A DNA stretch of 64,000 bases from Oerskovia enterophila (GCF_001692445.1 NZ_MAQA01000004.1:62001-126000); one strand, 5' to 3'. Shown: positions 49,499-58,605, counted from the first letter of the stretch. Notes: generated by a model not told the origin, from the letters alone. Numbers and translations: made by a program.

Positions 49499-50641
49499 AT
49501 GGCACGGAGTCGTGTGCTGAGCATCATCGACCTGACGGATCAGGAGATCGAGTCGTGGCGGGCGCTCGCCGCCCGTGCCGCCGAGCCCAACCCGTACTTC
49601 GAGCCCGAGATGCTGGTGCCCGCGGTGCGGGAGCTCAGCGGCGGGTCCGGGCTGCGGCTCCTCGTCGTCGACGAGGTCCCGGGCGGGGGCCCGCGGGAGG
49701 CCGAGCCCGGCGGCTGGTGGGCCGCGCTCCCGTTCGAGATGGTCCCGGGCGACAAGCACTGGCCGTGGCGGCACGCCTCGACCGGCTCGGACTTCCTCGC
49801 GCTCTACTGCCCGCTCGGGACGCCGCTCGTCGACGGCTCGCGCGTCGACGAGGCCGTCGAGGCGCTGGTCGACGCGTTCCACGAGCGGCGCCGTGAGCTC
49901 GGGCAGGCGATCGACCTGCACCTGCTCTCGCGGGACGGGCAGGTCAACCGACGCCTCGACGGGGCGTGCCGGGAACGCGGCCTGCCGGCGCACGCGTGGG
50001 GCGGTGACCCGCGGGGCGCTGTCCGGTTCGACGAGGGCGAGCCCGGGAGCTGGGCCGAGCGCATGCCCCGGGGCAAGTCGCTCGCCCGGGGCCGCCGACG
50101 GCTCGAGCGTGCGGTGGGCCAGACGCTCGTCCTGGAGGATCGTGCGGACGACCCGGAGATCGCGAAGGCGTTCCTCGACTTCGAGCAGCAGGGGTGGAAG
50201 GGCGACGCCGCGCGCGGGGGACTGGGCTTCAGGAACCGGCGGGGTGGTCAGGAGTGGTTCAGCGAGATGCTCGCCGGCTTCTCGACGAGCGGGCGAGCCC
50301 ACGTCTTCGCGCTGGTGGCGGGAGGGGTCCTGCTGCACATGGCGGTGATCGTCTGCACCGGCTCCACGGCGTTCGGGTACTTCGACGTCTACAGCGAGGA
50401 GTGGGCGAGGTACGGACCCGGGGCGATCGGGCGCATGATGGCGCTGTCCTGGCTCGACGAGAACACCGACGTCGAGGTGTTCGACAGCTCGATGAACCCC
50501 TCGCTCTACAAGGACGCGACCGCCCTCTTCCCGGACCGGCTGACGATGGTCTCGTCGACCGTCGTGACCGGGGGCGTCTTCGCGCGCCTGACCATGCGGG
50601 TCATGCGGGCCGCCGCGCGTGTGGTGCGGCGCTTCCGGTGA
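49499..50641 (+). CDS. GNAT acyltransferase (BioF2-like/CelD-like, Acetyltransf_6)
   Basis: Third BioF2-like GNAT, 380 residues. WRALAARAAEPNPYFEPEMLVPA, WAALPFEMVPGDKHWPWRHAS, GRRRLERAVGQTLVLED, FLDFEQQGWKGDAARGGLGF, GGVLLHMAVIVCTGSTAFGYFDVYSEEWARYGPGAIGRMM and the ending MNPSLYKDATALFPDRLTMVS are collinear with the other copies. GAGGG precedes the ATG. Its stop overlaps the GTG of the fourth copy (GTGA), so the last two GNATs are made together. They may modify the exported glycan. Confidence 0.8.
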   Translation: MARSRVLSIIDLTDQEIESWRALAARAAEPNPYFEPEMLVPAVRELSGGSGLRLLVVDEVPGGGPREAEPGGWWAALPFEMVPGDKHWPWRHASTGSDFLALYCPLGTPLVDGSRVDEAVEALVDAFHERRRELGQAIDLHLLSRDGQVNRRLDGACRERGLPAHAWGGDPRGAVRFDEGEPGSWAERMPRGKSLARGRRRLERAVGQTLVLEDRADDPEIAKAFLDFEQQGWKGDAARGGLGFRNRRGGQEWFSEMLAGFSTSGRAHVFALVAGGVLLHMAVIVCTGSTAFGYFDVYSEEWARYGPGAIGRMMALSWLDENTDVEVFDSSMNPSLYKDATALFPDRLTMVSSTVVTGGVFARLTMRVMRAAARVVRRFR

Positions 50642-51816
50642 GGCTTCACGGTGCGCCGGTGGGCAGCGCCGCCGCGGCAGGCGCTGAGGTCGCGAGCCGG
50701 GTCGTGCGCGTGGCCGATCTGGGCGCCGAGGACCTCGCGGCCTGGCAGCGCCTCGCGGACTCCTCGCTCGAGCCCAACCTCTACTTCGAGCCCGCCGTCC
50801 TGGGGGCGGCCGCCCGCGGGATGGGGGGAGGGCGCGCAGTCATGGCGCTCGTCGTAGCGGACGGGTCGGGCTGGCTCGCGTTCCTCCCGTTCGAGACCGT
50901 GGCTCGCAACCGGCTGTGGCCTGCGCGGCACGCGAGCCTCGACGGGCCGTTCGTCGAGCGTTTCGCGGCGCTGCGCGCGCCGCTCGTGGACGCGGCCCGC
51001 CCGCGGCTGGCGGTCGCGGCGCTGGTCGCGGCGCTCCATGCCCGACGGCGAGCGCTCGGCCAGGCGGTCGACCTCCCGTTGCTGAGGGCGTCGGGGGAGA
51101 CGACGACGTTGCTGCTGGACGCCTTCGCCCGTGCGGGCATGCCGGTGCGCGAGTGGGACCGGATCTCGCGCGGGGCGCTCGTGCCGGGGCGGGGTGCTCG
51201 TGAGGAGCTTGGTCCGCAGCTGTCCGCCTCGCGGCGCAAGAACCTCCGGCGCGGGCGGCGACACCTCGTCGAGGAGCTCGGGCAGGAGCTGCGGATCGTC
51301 GACGCGACGGACGAGCCCGACGTCGTCGAGCACTTTCTCGACCTGGAGGCCGCGGGCTGGAAGGGCGACCGGGCCCAGGGAGGGGAGGCCCGGCGCGTGG
51401 TGCCCGGCGCCGCGGAGTGGTTCGCGGGACTGGTGGAGACCTACCGCGAGCGGGGTGAGGCGCACGTGCTGCGGGTCGGTCCGGCCGGGGCGCCGGTGTA
51501 CCTCGCGGTGCGCGTCCGGCGCGACGGCGTGGTCTTCTCGATCTCCGACGCCTACGACCCGGCCTGGTCGGCGCACTCACCCGGGGCGTGGGGGCGGCTG
51601 CTCGGGATGCGCCTGCTCGCCGAGATGCCCGGGACGGTGCTGGTCGACAGCTGCATCGACCCGCGCCGGTACCCCGACGAGACGCTGCTCTACCCCGACC
51701 GCGTGGACCTCGTCTCGGTCACGTGCGCCGTGGGGAGCTGGCCGTCGCGGGCGCTGCTGTCGGCGATCGTGGCGTCGGGGAGGGTCCGTAGGTGGGTGCG
51801 GGAGCGGCGGGGCTGA
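50638..51816 (+). CDS. GNAT acyltransferase (BioF2-like/CelD-like, Acetyltransf_6)
   Basis: Fourth BioF2-like GNAT, 392 residues. WQRLADSSLEPNLYFEPAVLG, WLAFLPFETVARNRLWPARHA, SRRKNLRRGRRHLVEELG, FLDLEAAGWKGDRAQGG, VYLAVRVRRDGVVFSISDAYDPAWSAHSPGAWGRLL and IDPRRYPDETLLYPDRVDLVSV match the shared order. The GTG at 50638 overlaps the previous stop; another GTG at 50659 is possible. It is the last gene of the EPS cluster before the composition changes. Confidence 0.8.
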   Translation: MRLHGAPVGSAAAAGAEVASRVVRVADLGAEDLAAWQRLADSSLEPNLYFEPAVLGAAARGMGGGRAVMALVVADGSGWLAFLPFETVARNRLWPARHASLDGPFVERFAALRAPLVDAARPRLAVAALVAALHARRRALGQAVDLPLLRASGETTTLLLDAFARAGMPVREWDRISRGALVPGRGAREELGPQLSASRRKNLRRGRRHLVEELGQELRIVDATDEPDVVEHFLDLEAAGWKGDRAQGGEARRVVPGAAEWFAGLVETYRERGEAHVLRVGPAGAPVYLAVRVRRDGVVFSISDAYDPAWSAHSPGAWGRLLGMRLLAEMPGTVLVDSCIDPRRYPDETLLYPDRVDLVSVTCAVGSWPSRALLSAIVASGRVRRWVRERRG

Positions 51817-51956
51817 AGGCAACGGAACGCGGCGGGTCGCGCGTCCTGGTGCAGCCAACTCGTGCCGAACTGCAACGGGATCACGCAGGATGAACCACTG
51901 CTGGTAGTGGTTCCTCAGAGCGGAGATGGCATGCAGAGGGTGTTGGTGAGGTATTG

Positions 51957-52499
51957 ATGACGTCACAGCTGCTCAGTCGCGCGGCGGCGAGAACTGCGGT
52001 GATGCGTCGACTCGACGGTCAGTTCAAGGCGCTGGGGATGAAGAGGCTGAGCGGCACGCCTTCGGGTTGGGTGAGGTCGAACGATCAGGGCAGGGGTGCC
52101 GCCGTGTGGCTGCGATTCGAGACCGTTGGTCGGATGTTCTCGTTGATCGATGATGGTGAAACGAGAAAGGCGACCTGCGTCGGTGCCGAGGGGGGCTATG
52201 GGCCGGTGGGGTGGGAGATGTACAACATCGCGACAACCGTCTATAAGACGACGATGCTGCACGATGTTCTCTCCGCGCTTGACCGCGAGCTGCTGCGGGA
52301 GAGTGCGGCTCGGTTTGTCTTGCCGCTGGCGAACCGTTCAGAGGATCCGTATCTAGATGATTCCAGGTACCTGGAGTGGCGACTGACGAACCGTGATGCC
52401 TTCTTTCCGCTTCCTGACCTGGACTACGTGGATCAGTGGTGCGAGATGGCCGCGCCCGGGTTGCTCGACATTGCTCGGGAGCAGATCTCTAGGCTCTAG
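51957..52499 (+). CDS. Hypothetical protein in a lower-GC patch (weakly DUF4304-like)
   Basis: Protein of 180 residues that I do not recognise with confidence. It has a basic N-terminus, then MRRLDGQFKALGMKRLSGTPSGWVRS and AAVWLRFETVGRMFSL, which in layout recalls DUF4304 proteins (basic loop around a Trp, then strands). The C-terminus is acidic and aromatic (SEDPYLDDSRYLEWRLTNRD, DLDYVDQWCEM). No signal or membrane segment. GAGG lies seven bases before the ATG. Two 60-base lines hand-counted inside the gene are 57% and 60% G+C, against 70% for a line in the neighbouring GNAT gene, and codons such as GAT, AAC, TTT and AGG are frequent. This suggests recent acquisition. Confidence 0.6.
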   Translation: MTSQLLSRAAARTAVMRRLDGQFKALGMKRLSGTPSGWVRSNDQGRGAAVWLRFETVGRMFSLIDDGETRKATCVGAEGGYGPVGWEMYNIATTVYKTTMLHDVLSALDRELLRESAARFVLPLANRSEDPYLDDSRYLEWRLTNRDAFFPLPDLDYVDQWCEMAAPGLLDIAREQISRL

Positions 52500-52962
52500 C
52501 ACTGCACGGCTCGAGAACGTGCGGGGGATTGCCCACTTCGCGAGTCGCAGCTGGGGTGTCGTCATCGATGGTAGGGATTTGCGTCGCTCGGGTTGGTTGC
52601 CGCGGCTCGTCAGCTTGCGAGGTGCTGGTTGCGTTTCGCCAAGGCAGATCGTGGAGAGCGCACTCGCCGAGGACTCGCTGCTCGCACGCGGGCCTGCTCC
52701 CGACGCTCGACGATCCCGTTGGGCGAGACCTAGGTGCGTTGTGCTCCGGGTAGGCAGGGCGTGCGCGCTCCGCGAAACCACCGCGCCCCCTGTCACCCCC
52801 TCGGCGTAACCTGGTTCTCGCACCCTCAGCCCGGACCGCCGCCTCGACCTCGGTCCGGGCCGCTCGTGCTGTCCCGGCGTGCCCCGCCTCTCGCTGCGGG
52901 GCGCGTCGACCCGTGCCCTGCCTGTGGACGACCGCCGTCGGTGACCCTGCTCGAAGGAACTC
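52500..52962 (+). other. intergenic region before mfd: lower-GC remnant, promoter and leader hairpins
   Basis: The first 260 bases continue the lower-GC composition and contain only open frames without a convincing start or ribosome site, perhaps a decayed gene. A -10-like TAACCT lies at 52807-52812. Downstream are two hairpins: 52829-52837 with 52852-52860 (nine pairs, GCCCGGACC) and GCCCCGC 52881-52887 with 52896-52902. AAGGAA precedes the mfd ATG; the same CTCGAAGGAACTCATG string starts the ABC-F gene. Confidence 0.5.
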
Positions 52963-55900
52963 ATGAACCTCACCGGAATCCTGCCCGCCCTCCTGGCCGA
53001 CCCGACCGCGCGCGCGGTCGTCGAGCACGTGCGCCTGCGGGGCGCGGTCGACGTCGTCGGACCGGTGGGCGTGCGTCCGCCGTTGCTCGCCGCGATGGCG
53101 GGGGCGACCGCGACCGGGGAAGCCGCCGGGGCCGCACAGGGCGCCCCGGCCCAGGGCTCCCGGCCCCTCGTCGTCGTGACCGCGACGGGTCGCGAGGCTG
53201 ACGAGCTCGCGGCGAGCGTGCGCGCCTACCTGCCCGACGAGCTGGGCGACCTGGTCGCGGTCCTGCCCGCGTGGGAGACGCTGCCGCACGAGCGCCTGTC
53301 GCCGCGCAGCGACACGGTCGCCAAGCGGCTCGCGGTGTTCCGCCGCCTCGCGCACCCGACCAGCGAGATCAGCCAGTCGGGCCCGGTACGCGTCCTCGTC
53401 ATGCCGGTGCGCGCGCTGCTCCAGCCGGTCGTCGAGGGCCTGGGTGACCTCGAGCCGGTCGAGCTCAGCACGGGTGAGACGGCCGACCTCACCGACGTCG
53501 CCGAGCGCCTGAGCGCGGCGGCCTACCAGCGCGTGGACATGGTCGAGCGGCGCGGCGAGTTCGCGGTGCGCGGCGGCATCCTCGACGTCTTCCCGCCGAC
53601 CGAGGACCACCCGCTCCGCGTCGAGTTCTGGGGCGACGAGGTCACCGAGATCCGCTGGTTCGCGGTCGCGGACCAGCGCAGCCTCGAGATCGCGGACCAC
53701 GGCGTGTGGGCGCCGCCGTGCCGCGAGATCCTCCTGACGGACGCCGTCCGCGCCCGCGCGGCCGAGCTCATCGAGACGCTCCCCGGCGCGACCGACATGC
53801 TCGACAAGCTCGCCGCCGGCATCGCCGTCGAGGGCATGGAGTCCCTCGCCCCGGTCCTCGTGGACCGCATGCTGCCCGTCCTGGAGCTCGTCCCCGACGA
53901 CGCCCTGCTGATCATCAACGACCCCGAGCGCGTGCGCCGCCGCGCGCACGACCTCGTCGCGACGACCGAGGAGTTCCTCGCCGCGGCCTGGACCGGCGCC
54001 GCGGCGGGCGGCTCGACCCCGATCAACCTCTCGGCCGCGTCGTTCGAGACGTTCGCCGACGTCCACGACGTCGCCGAGCGTCGCGGCCTCGGGTGGTGGA
54101 CGCTCAGCCCGTTCGGCTTCGACGAGGGCGCCACCCCCGACGGCGAGGCCCACCCGGGCGACGAGCTCCCCGGAGGCGAGGGCCCGACGTCGGGCATGGG
54201 CACGGACGGCGTGACCACCTTCACCGTGCCCGCGCGCAACGTCGAGTCCTACCGCGGGGACGTCGAGCGCGCGCTCGACGACCTGCGCTCCCTCCAGCAC
54301 GCGGGCTGGCGCCTGGTCCTGACGACCGAGGGCCACGGTCCCGCACGTCGCATGACCGAGCAGCTCTCCGCGGTCGACACGGCCGCGCGCCTCGTTGCGT
54401 CGATCGACACCGAGCCCGACGGCGGCGTCGTGCTCGTGACGCCCGCACCCGTGGGGCCGGGCTTCGTCGCGCCGGAGCTCAAGCTCGCGGTGTTCAGCGA
54501 GTCGGACCTCACGGGACGCCAGGGGTCGAGCACGCGCGACATGCGCAAGATGCCCTCGCGGCGGCGCAACGTCGTCGACCCCCTCGCGCTGCGCGCGGGC
54601 GACTACGTGGTGCACGAGCAGCACGGCGTGGGGAAGTTCGTCGAGCTCGTGCAGCGCACGCTCGGCACGGGCGGCAACGCCGCGACCCGCGAGTACCTCG
54701 TCATCGAGTACGCGAGCAGCAAGCGCGGCCAGCCGGGCGACCGCCTGTTCGTGCCGTCCGACCAGCTCGACCAGGTCACCAAGTACACGGGCGGCGAGTC
54801 GCCCAGCCTGAACAAGATGGGCGGCTCGGACTGGGCCAAGACCAAGAGCCAGGCGCGCAAGCACGTCAAGGAGATCGCGGGCGAGCTCATCCGCCTCTAC
54901 AGCGCGCGCATGGCCACGCAGGGGCACGCGTTCGGCCCCGACACCCCGTGGCAGCGCGAGCTCGAGGACGCGTTCGCGTACGTCGAGACGCCCGACCAGC
55001 TCGTCACGATCGACGAGGTCAAGGCCGACATGGAGAAGCCCGTCCCCATGGACCGGCTCGTGTGCGGCGACGTCGGCTACGGCAAGACCGAGATCGCGGT
55101 CCGCGCGGCGTTCAAGGCAGTGCAGGACGGCAAGCAGGTTGCGGTCCTCGTGCCCACGACGCTCCTGGTCCAGCAGCACTTCCAGACGTTCGCCGAGCGC
55201 TACTCGGCGTTCCCCGTGACGGTCAAGGCGCTCTCGCGCTTCCAGACCGAGGCCGAGTCCAAGGAGACGGTCGAGGGGCTCAAGGACGGCTCGGTCGACG
55301 TCGTGATCGGCACGCACCGCATCATCTCCGGGTCCATCAAGTTCAAGGACCTGGGCCTGGTCATCATCGACGAGGAGCAGCGGTTCGGCGTCGAGCACAA
55401 GGAGACGCTCAAGCAGCTCCGGACCAACGTCGACGTGCTCGCGATGAGCGCGACCCCCATCCCGCGCACGCTCGAGATGGCCGTCACGGGCATCCGCGAG
55501 ATGTCGACGCTCGCGACCCCGCCCGAGGAGCGGCACCCCGTGCTCACGTACGTGGGCGCGTACGAGGAGAAGCAGATCTCGGCGTCGATCCGTCGCGAGC
55601 TGCTGCGCGAGGGCCAGGTGTTCTACGTGCACAACAAGGTCGAGACGATCGACCGCACGGCCCAGCGCCTGCGCGAGCTGGTCCCCGAGGCCCGCATCGG
55701 CGTCGCGCACGGCAAGATGAGCGAGTCCCAGCTCGACCAGACGATCACGGCGTTCTGGGAGAAGGAGCTCGACGTCCTGGTCTGCACGACGATCATCGAG
55801 ACCGGCCTCGACATCTCCAACGCCAACACGCTCATCCTGGAGCGCGCCGACATGCTGGGCCTGTCCCAGCTCCACCAGCTCCGTGGCCGCGTGGGTCGTG

Positions 55901-56661
55901 GGCGCGAGCGCGCCTATGCGTACTTCCTGTACCCGCCCGAGCGCCCGCTGACCGACACCGCGCACGACCGCCTCGCGACCATGGCCGCCAACACGGACCT
56001 CGGCGCGGGCATGCAGATCGCCATGAAGGACCTCGAGATCCGCGGCGCGGGCAACCTGCTGGGCGGCGAGCAGTCGGGGCACATCGCGGGCGTCGGGTTC
56101 GACCTGTACGTGCGCATGGTCGGGGAGGCCGTGGCGTCGTTCAAGGGCGAGGTCGAGGAGGAAGCCCCCGAGGTCTCGATCGAGCTGCCCGTGGACGCCC
56201 ACATCCCGCACGACTACATCGCGCACGAGCGCCTGCGCCTCGAGGCGTACCGCAAGATCGCGGCGGCCCAGGACGAGCCGGCGCTCGCCGAGGTGCGGGC
56301 CGAGCTGGTCGACCGCTACGGCGCGCTCCCGGAGGTCGTCGAGGCGCTGTTCGCGGTCGCCGACTTCCGCAACCACGCGCGCCGCGCGGGGCTCGCGGAC
56401 GTCACGGCGCAGGGCAAGTTCGTGCGCTTCGCGCCCGTCGACCTCCCGGAGTCCGCGGAGCTGCGCCTCAAGCGCCTCTACCCGGGCACCATGCTCAAGC
56501 CCGCGATCCGCGCGTTCCTCGTGCCCTTCCCGACGACGGCGCGCATCGGAGGCCGTCCGCTGCGGGGCATGGAGGTGCTCGCCTGGGCGCGCCAGCTCAT
56601 CGACGCGGTCATCACGGGCGACGTGAGCGCGGCCGCGTCGGTGGGGACGGCGAAGCGTTAG
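52963..56661 (+). CDS. mfd: Transcription-repair coupling factor
   Basis: Mfd removes RNA polymerase stalled at DNA lesions and recruits UvrA. The 1232 residues follow the family order: UvrB-like N-terminal modules (TATGREADELAASVRAYLPD; RGGILDVFPPTEDHPLRVEFWGDEV), the RNA-polymerase-interacting domain around 545-620 (GDYVVHEQHGVGKFVELV), then the RecG-like translocase with Walker A GDVGYGKTE at about 703-711, DEEQ in IIDEEQRFGV, SATPIPRTLEMA and RGRVGRGRERAYAYFLYPP, and a C-terminal TRCF domain. ATG with an AAGGAA site. The last 50 bases overlap the 3' end of the convergent acyltransferase gene. Confidence 0.96.
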   Translation: MNLTGILPALLADPTARAVVEHVRLRGAVDVVGPVGVRPPLLAAMAGATATGEAAGAAQGAPAQGSRPLVVVTATGREADELAASVRAYLPDELGDLVAVLPAWETLPHERLSPRSDTVAKRLAVFRRLAHPTSEISQSGPVRVLVMPVRALLQPVVEGLGDLEPVELSTGETADLTDVAERLSAAAYQRVDMVERRGEFAVRGGILDVFPPTEDHPLRVEFWGDEVTEIRWFAVADQRSLEIADHGVWAPPCREILLTDAVRARAAELIETLPGATDMLDKLAAGIAVEGMESLAPVLVDRMLPVLELVPDDALLIINDPERVRRRAHDLVATTEEFLAAAWTGAAAGGSTPINLSAASFETFADVHDVAERRGLGWWTLSPFGFDEGATPDGEAHPGDELPGGEGPTSGMGTDGVTTFTVPARNVESYRGDVERALDDLRSLQHAGWRLVLTTEGHGPARRMTEQLSAVDTAARLVASIDTEPDGGVVLVTPAPVGPGFVAPELKLAVFSESDLTGRQGSSTRDMRKMPSRRRNVVDPLALRAGDYVVHEQHGVGKFVELVQRTLGTGGNAATREYLVIEYASSKRGQPGDRLFVPSDQLDQVTKYTGGESPSLNKMGGSDWAKTKSQARKHVKEIAGELIRLYSARMATQGHAFGPDTPWQRELEDAFAYVETPDQLVTIDEVKADMEKPVPMDRLVCGDVGYGKTEIAVRAAFKAVQDGKQVAVLVPTTLLVQQHFQTFAERYSAFPVTVKALSRFQTEAESKETVEGLKDGSVDVVIGTHRIISGSIKFKDLGLVIIDEEQRFGVEHKETLKQLRTNVDVLAMSATPIPRTLEMAVTGIREMSTLATPPEERHPVLTYVGAYEEKQISASIRRELLREGQVFYVHNKVETIDRTAQRLRELVPEARIGVAHGKMSESQLDQTITAFWEKELDVLVCTTIIETGLDISNANTLILERADMLGLSQLHQLRGRVGRGRERAYAYFLYPPERPLTDTAHDRLATMAANTDLGAGMQIAMKDLEIRGAGNLLGGEQSGHIAGVGFDLYVRMVGEAVASFKGEVEEEAPEVSIELPVDAHIPHDYIAHERLRLEAYRKIAAAQDEPALAEVRAELVDRYGALPEVVEALFAVADFRNHARRAGLADVTAQGKFVRFAPVDLPESAELRLKRLYPGTMLKPAIRAFLVPFPTTARIGGRPLRGMEVLAWARQLIDAVITGDVSAAASVGTAKR

Positions 56662-57799
56662 CCGTCGCTGTCGCGGCGGCAGGGTCCGCGGTGGGCGACG
56701 CGCCCGCGTCGGCGAGCGGCGCCGTCGGGCCGGGGGAGGCCTGCGCCGCGCCCGTGGGCGCGCCCGCCGACGCGCGCCGCCCCCGCCCCCAGCGGTTCAC
56801 GACCAGGTGGCGTGCGGGCTCCTCGACGAACCGGTAGAGCGCGTAGGCCAGCGCCGCGGCGGCCACCGTGATGACGGCCGCGGCGAGCACCCCCGTCAGC
56901 GGCGTGGCCAGCACGCGGCGGATCACGAGCTCGTGCACCAGGTAGAACGCGTACGAGGCCGAGCCCGCGACGATCAGGACGCGGTGCGTCAGCACCCCTC
57001 GCCGGCCACGCAGGTCGCGCTCGGCGCAGAGCATGAGGAACAGTGCGAACGGCAGGACGAGCGCGACGCGGGCCACGGCCTCGGTCGCGTGCGTGAGCTC
57101 GGCCGCGACGAGCACCGCGGCGAAGATCCCGAGCACCCCGACCCATGGGATCCGCGACCGGTGGCCCTCGACGAACGCGAGACCCGCGACGACGCCCAGG
57201 ACGAACTCGGGGAACCGGGCGAGGGGGAAGTGGTAGAGCACCTGGTAGGTGGTGGGGGCCACGACCGTCGCGACGAGCGGGATCGCGAGCGCCACGAGGG
57301 TCACGACGAGCCGGGTCCGGCCTGACCAGCTCCGCAGCAGCGGCAGGAGGAACGGGAAGGCGAGGTAGAACGCGAGCTCGCACGAGAGCGACCACGCGAC
57401 GCCGTTGAGCCCGTACACGACCGCGGGGTCCAGCGACCAGGCCTGGAGCAGCAGGACGTTGGCCCCGATGATGCGGCCCGTGACGGGTGGGCTCCCGACG
57501 ACCAGAGCGATGACCAGGGCCGCGACCAGCGTCACGAGGTGGTCGGGGTAGATCCGCGCGACCCGCCGGAGGTAGAAGCCGCTCCGCGGGAGCGCCGCGT
57601 TGGCCGTCCACGTCAGGATGAATCCTGAGAGGACGAAGAAGAGCGCGACGCCGGTGCTGCCGTAGTACGCACCGGGGATGTCGAGGACCTGCCAGTAGTC
57701 GAGGTGGAAGACGAGGACCGCCGCAGCAGCGATCGCACGCACTGCCGTGAGCGACGGAAGATGGCGCCGGACGACGGCGGGTCCTGCCGGAGTCGCCAT
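56612..57799 (-). CDS. Acyltransferase family 3 (OafA/YrhL-like) membrane protein
   Basis: Integral membrane acyltransferase of 395 residues with about ten segments. It opens LPSLTAVRAIAAAAVLVFHLDYW with the family's histidine in FHLDYW, then GVALFFVLSGFIL, FYLRRVARIYPDHLVTL and CELAFYLAFPFLLPLL. It would O-acylate an extracellular sugar or antibiotic-like compound. The last 50 residues are Ala/Pro/Thr-rich and are partly encoded opposite the end of mfd. The ATG at 57799 has an AGGGG site seven bases upstream. It lies 75 bases from the membrane protein gene upstream, in the same direction, so the two may be cotranscribed. Confidence 0.88.
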   Translation of the reverse strand: MATPAGPAVVRRHLPSLTAVRAIAAAAVLVFHLDYWQVLDIPGAYYGSTGVALFFVLSGFILTWTANAALPRSGFYLRRVARIYPDHLVTLVAALVIALVVGSPPVTGRIIGANVLLLQAWSLDPAVVYGLNGVAWSLSCELAFYLAFPFLLPLLRSWSGRTRLVVTLVALAIPLVATVVAPTTYQVLYHFPLARFPEFVLGVVAGLAFVEGHRSRIPWVGVLGIFAAVLVAAELTHATEAVARVALVLPFALFLMLCAERDLRGRRGVLTHRVLIVAGSASYAFYLVHELVIRRVLATPLTGVLAAAVITVAAAALAYALYRFVEEPARHLVVNRWGRGRRASAGAPTGAAQASPGPTAPLADAGASPTADPAAATATANASPSPPTRPRSRRP

Positions 57800-57873
57800 C
57801 GATGTCCCCTGCCGCTGGTGCGCGGCCCTGTGGAGGGCCGCTCTTGCATCGTGGGCGCGGCGAGGGGAAGGGG

Positions 57874-58605
57874 TCAAGGATGAAGTGTGGTCACCTCGTC
57901 GGCCGGGCCTGCCCTGCCAGGACGGGGTCCTGCGTCGAGGAAGTCGCGGTATCGCACCACGGCCACCAGGAAGACGAGCACCGCGATCATCTCGAGGGTC
58001 TCCTCTCCGAGGACCGCGAGCTGTCCGACGAACGTCGCCCGGTCGAAGCCCTGGTCCTCGAGCAGTCCCGCGATCGCCTCGAAACCGACGGCGCCGGCCA
58101 CGTAGAGGACCCCGGCCAGGGCCATGGGACGCAGGAACTGCCGGGGGAGCCGCCACAGGAGGGGGACCACGATCGCCGCCACGACGAGGGCGAGGGGACC
58201 GTAGAACGCGATCCAGCCGTTGAAGGGCAGGTCGGCGATGCTCCGGAAGTGCTCCTCGAGCGACGTCCCGAGGTGCTCGTGGAAGCTCGTCATCTCGTCG
58301 ATCGACAGGTAGAGGAGCACGAACGCGATGAGTCCCCACGCCCAGCGGCGTCCCCGGTCCGGCTCGGCGTGCAGCAGGTCGCCGGTCACGAGGCCGGTCG
58401 ACGCCAGCAGGATCACCGTGAACCAGGTGGGGACGTTCACCTCCTCGTCCATGCTGAAGTAGTGGACGAGCGGCTCGATCACCCCGCCGTGGAGGTCGGC
58501 TCCCTTCTCGAGGAAGTTCGCGAGGAGGTGCAGGACCGCCAGCACGGCGATCGCCAGCGCGAGGCGACGGACGAGAACTCTGACAGGCACGGTGACACGC
58601 AGCAT
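57874..58605 (-). CDS. Polytopic membrane protein of unknown function
   Basis: Membrane protein of 243 residues with about seven hydrophobic segments that I cannot place in a named family. Acidic and His residues cluster near predicted membrane borders: SIDEMTSFHEHLG at about 101-113, SLEEHF, and GEETLEMIAVLVF near 200. Such a pattern suggests a membrane-embedded metal or catalytic site. The ATG at 58605 is the only good start. It lies upstream of the acyltransferase gene and diverges from the cysteine upstream ORF and importer. Confidence 0.6.
   Translation of the reverse strand: MLRVTVPVRVLVRRLALAIAVLAVLHLLANFLEKGADLHGGVIEPLVHYFSMDEEVNVPTWFTVILLASTGLVTGDLLHAEPDRGRRWAWGLIAFVLLYLSIDEMTSFHEHLGTSLEEHFRSIADLPFNGWIAFYGPLALVVAAIVVPLLWRLPRQFLRPMALAGVLYVAGAVGFEAIAGLLEDQGFDRATFVGQLAVLGEETLEMIAVLVFLVAVVRYRDFLDAGPRPGRAGPADEVTTLHP

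Noticed and set aside
52393-52809. Open frame of 138 codons after the orphan gene
   Set aside because: Its first third overlaps the orphan gene out of frame, it has no ribosome site, and its tail is low complexity. At most it is a decayed remnant.
52489-56376. Antisense open frame of 1295 codons opposite mfd
   Set aside because: It lies opposite a highly conserved gene and has no recognisable domain; a codon-position artefact of high GC.
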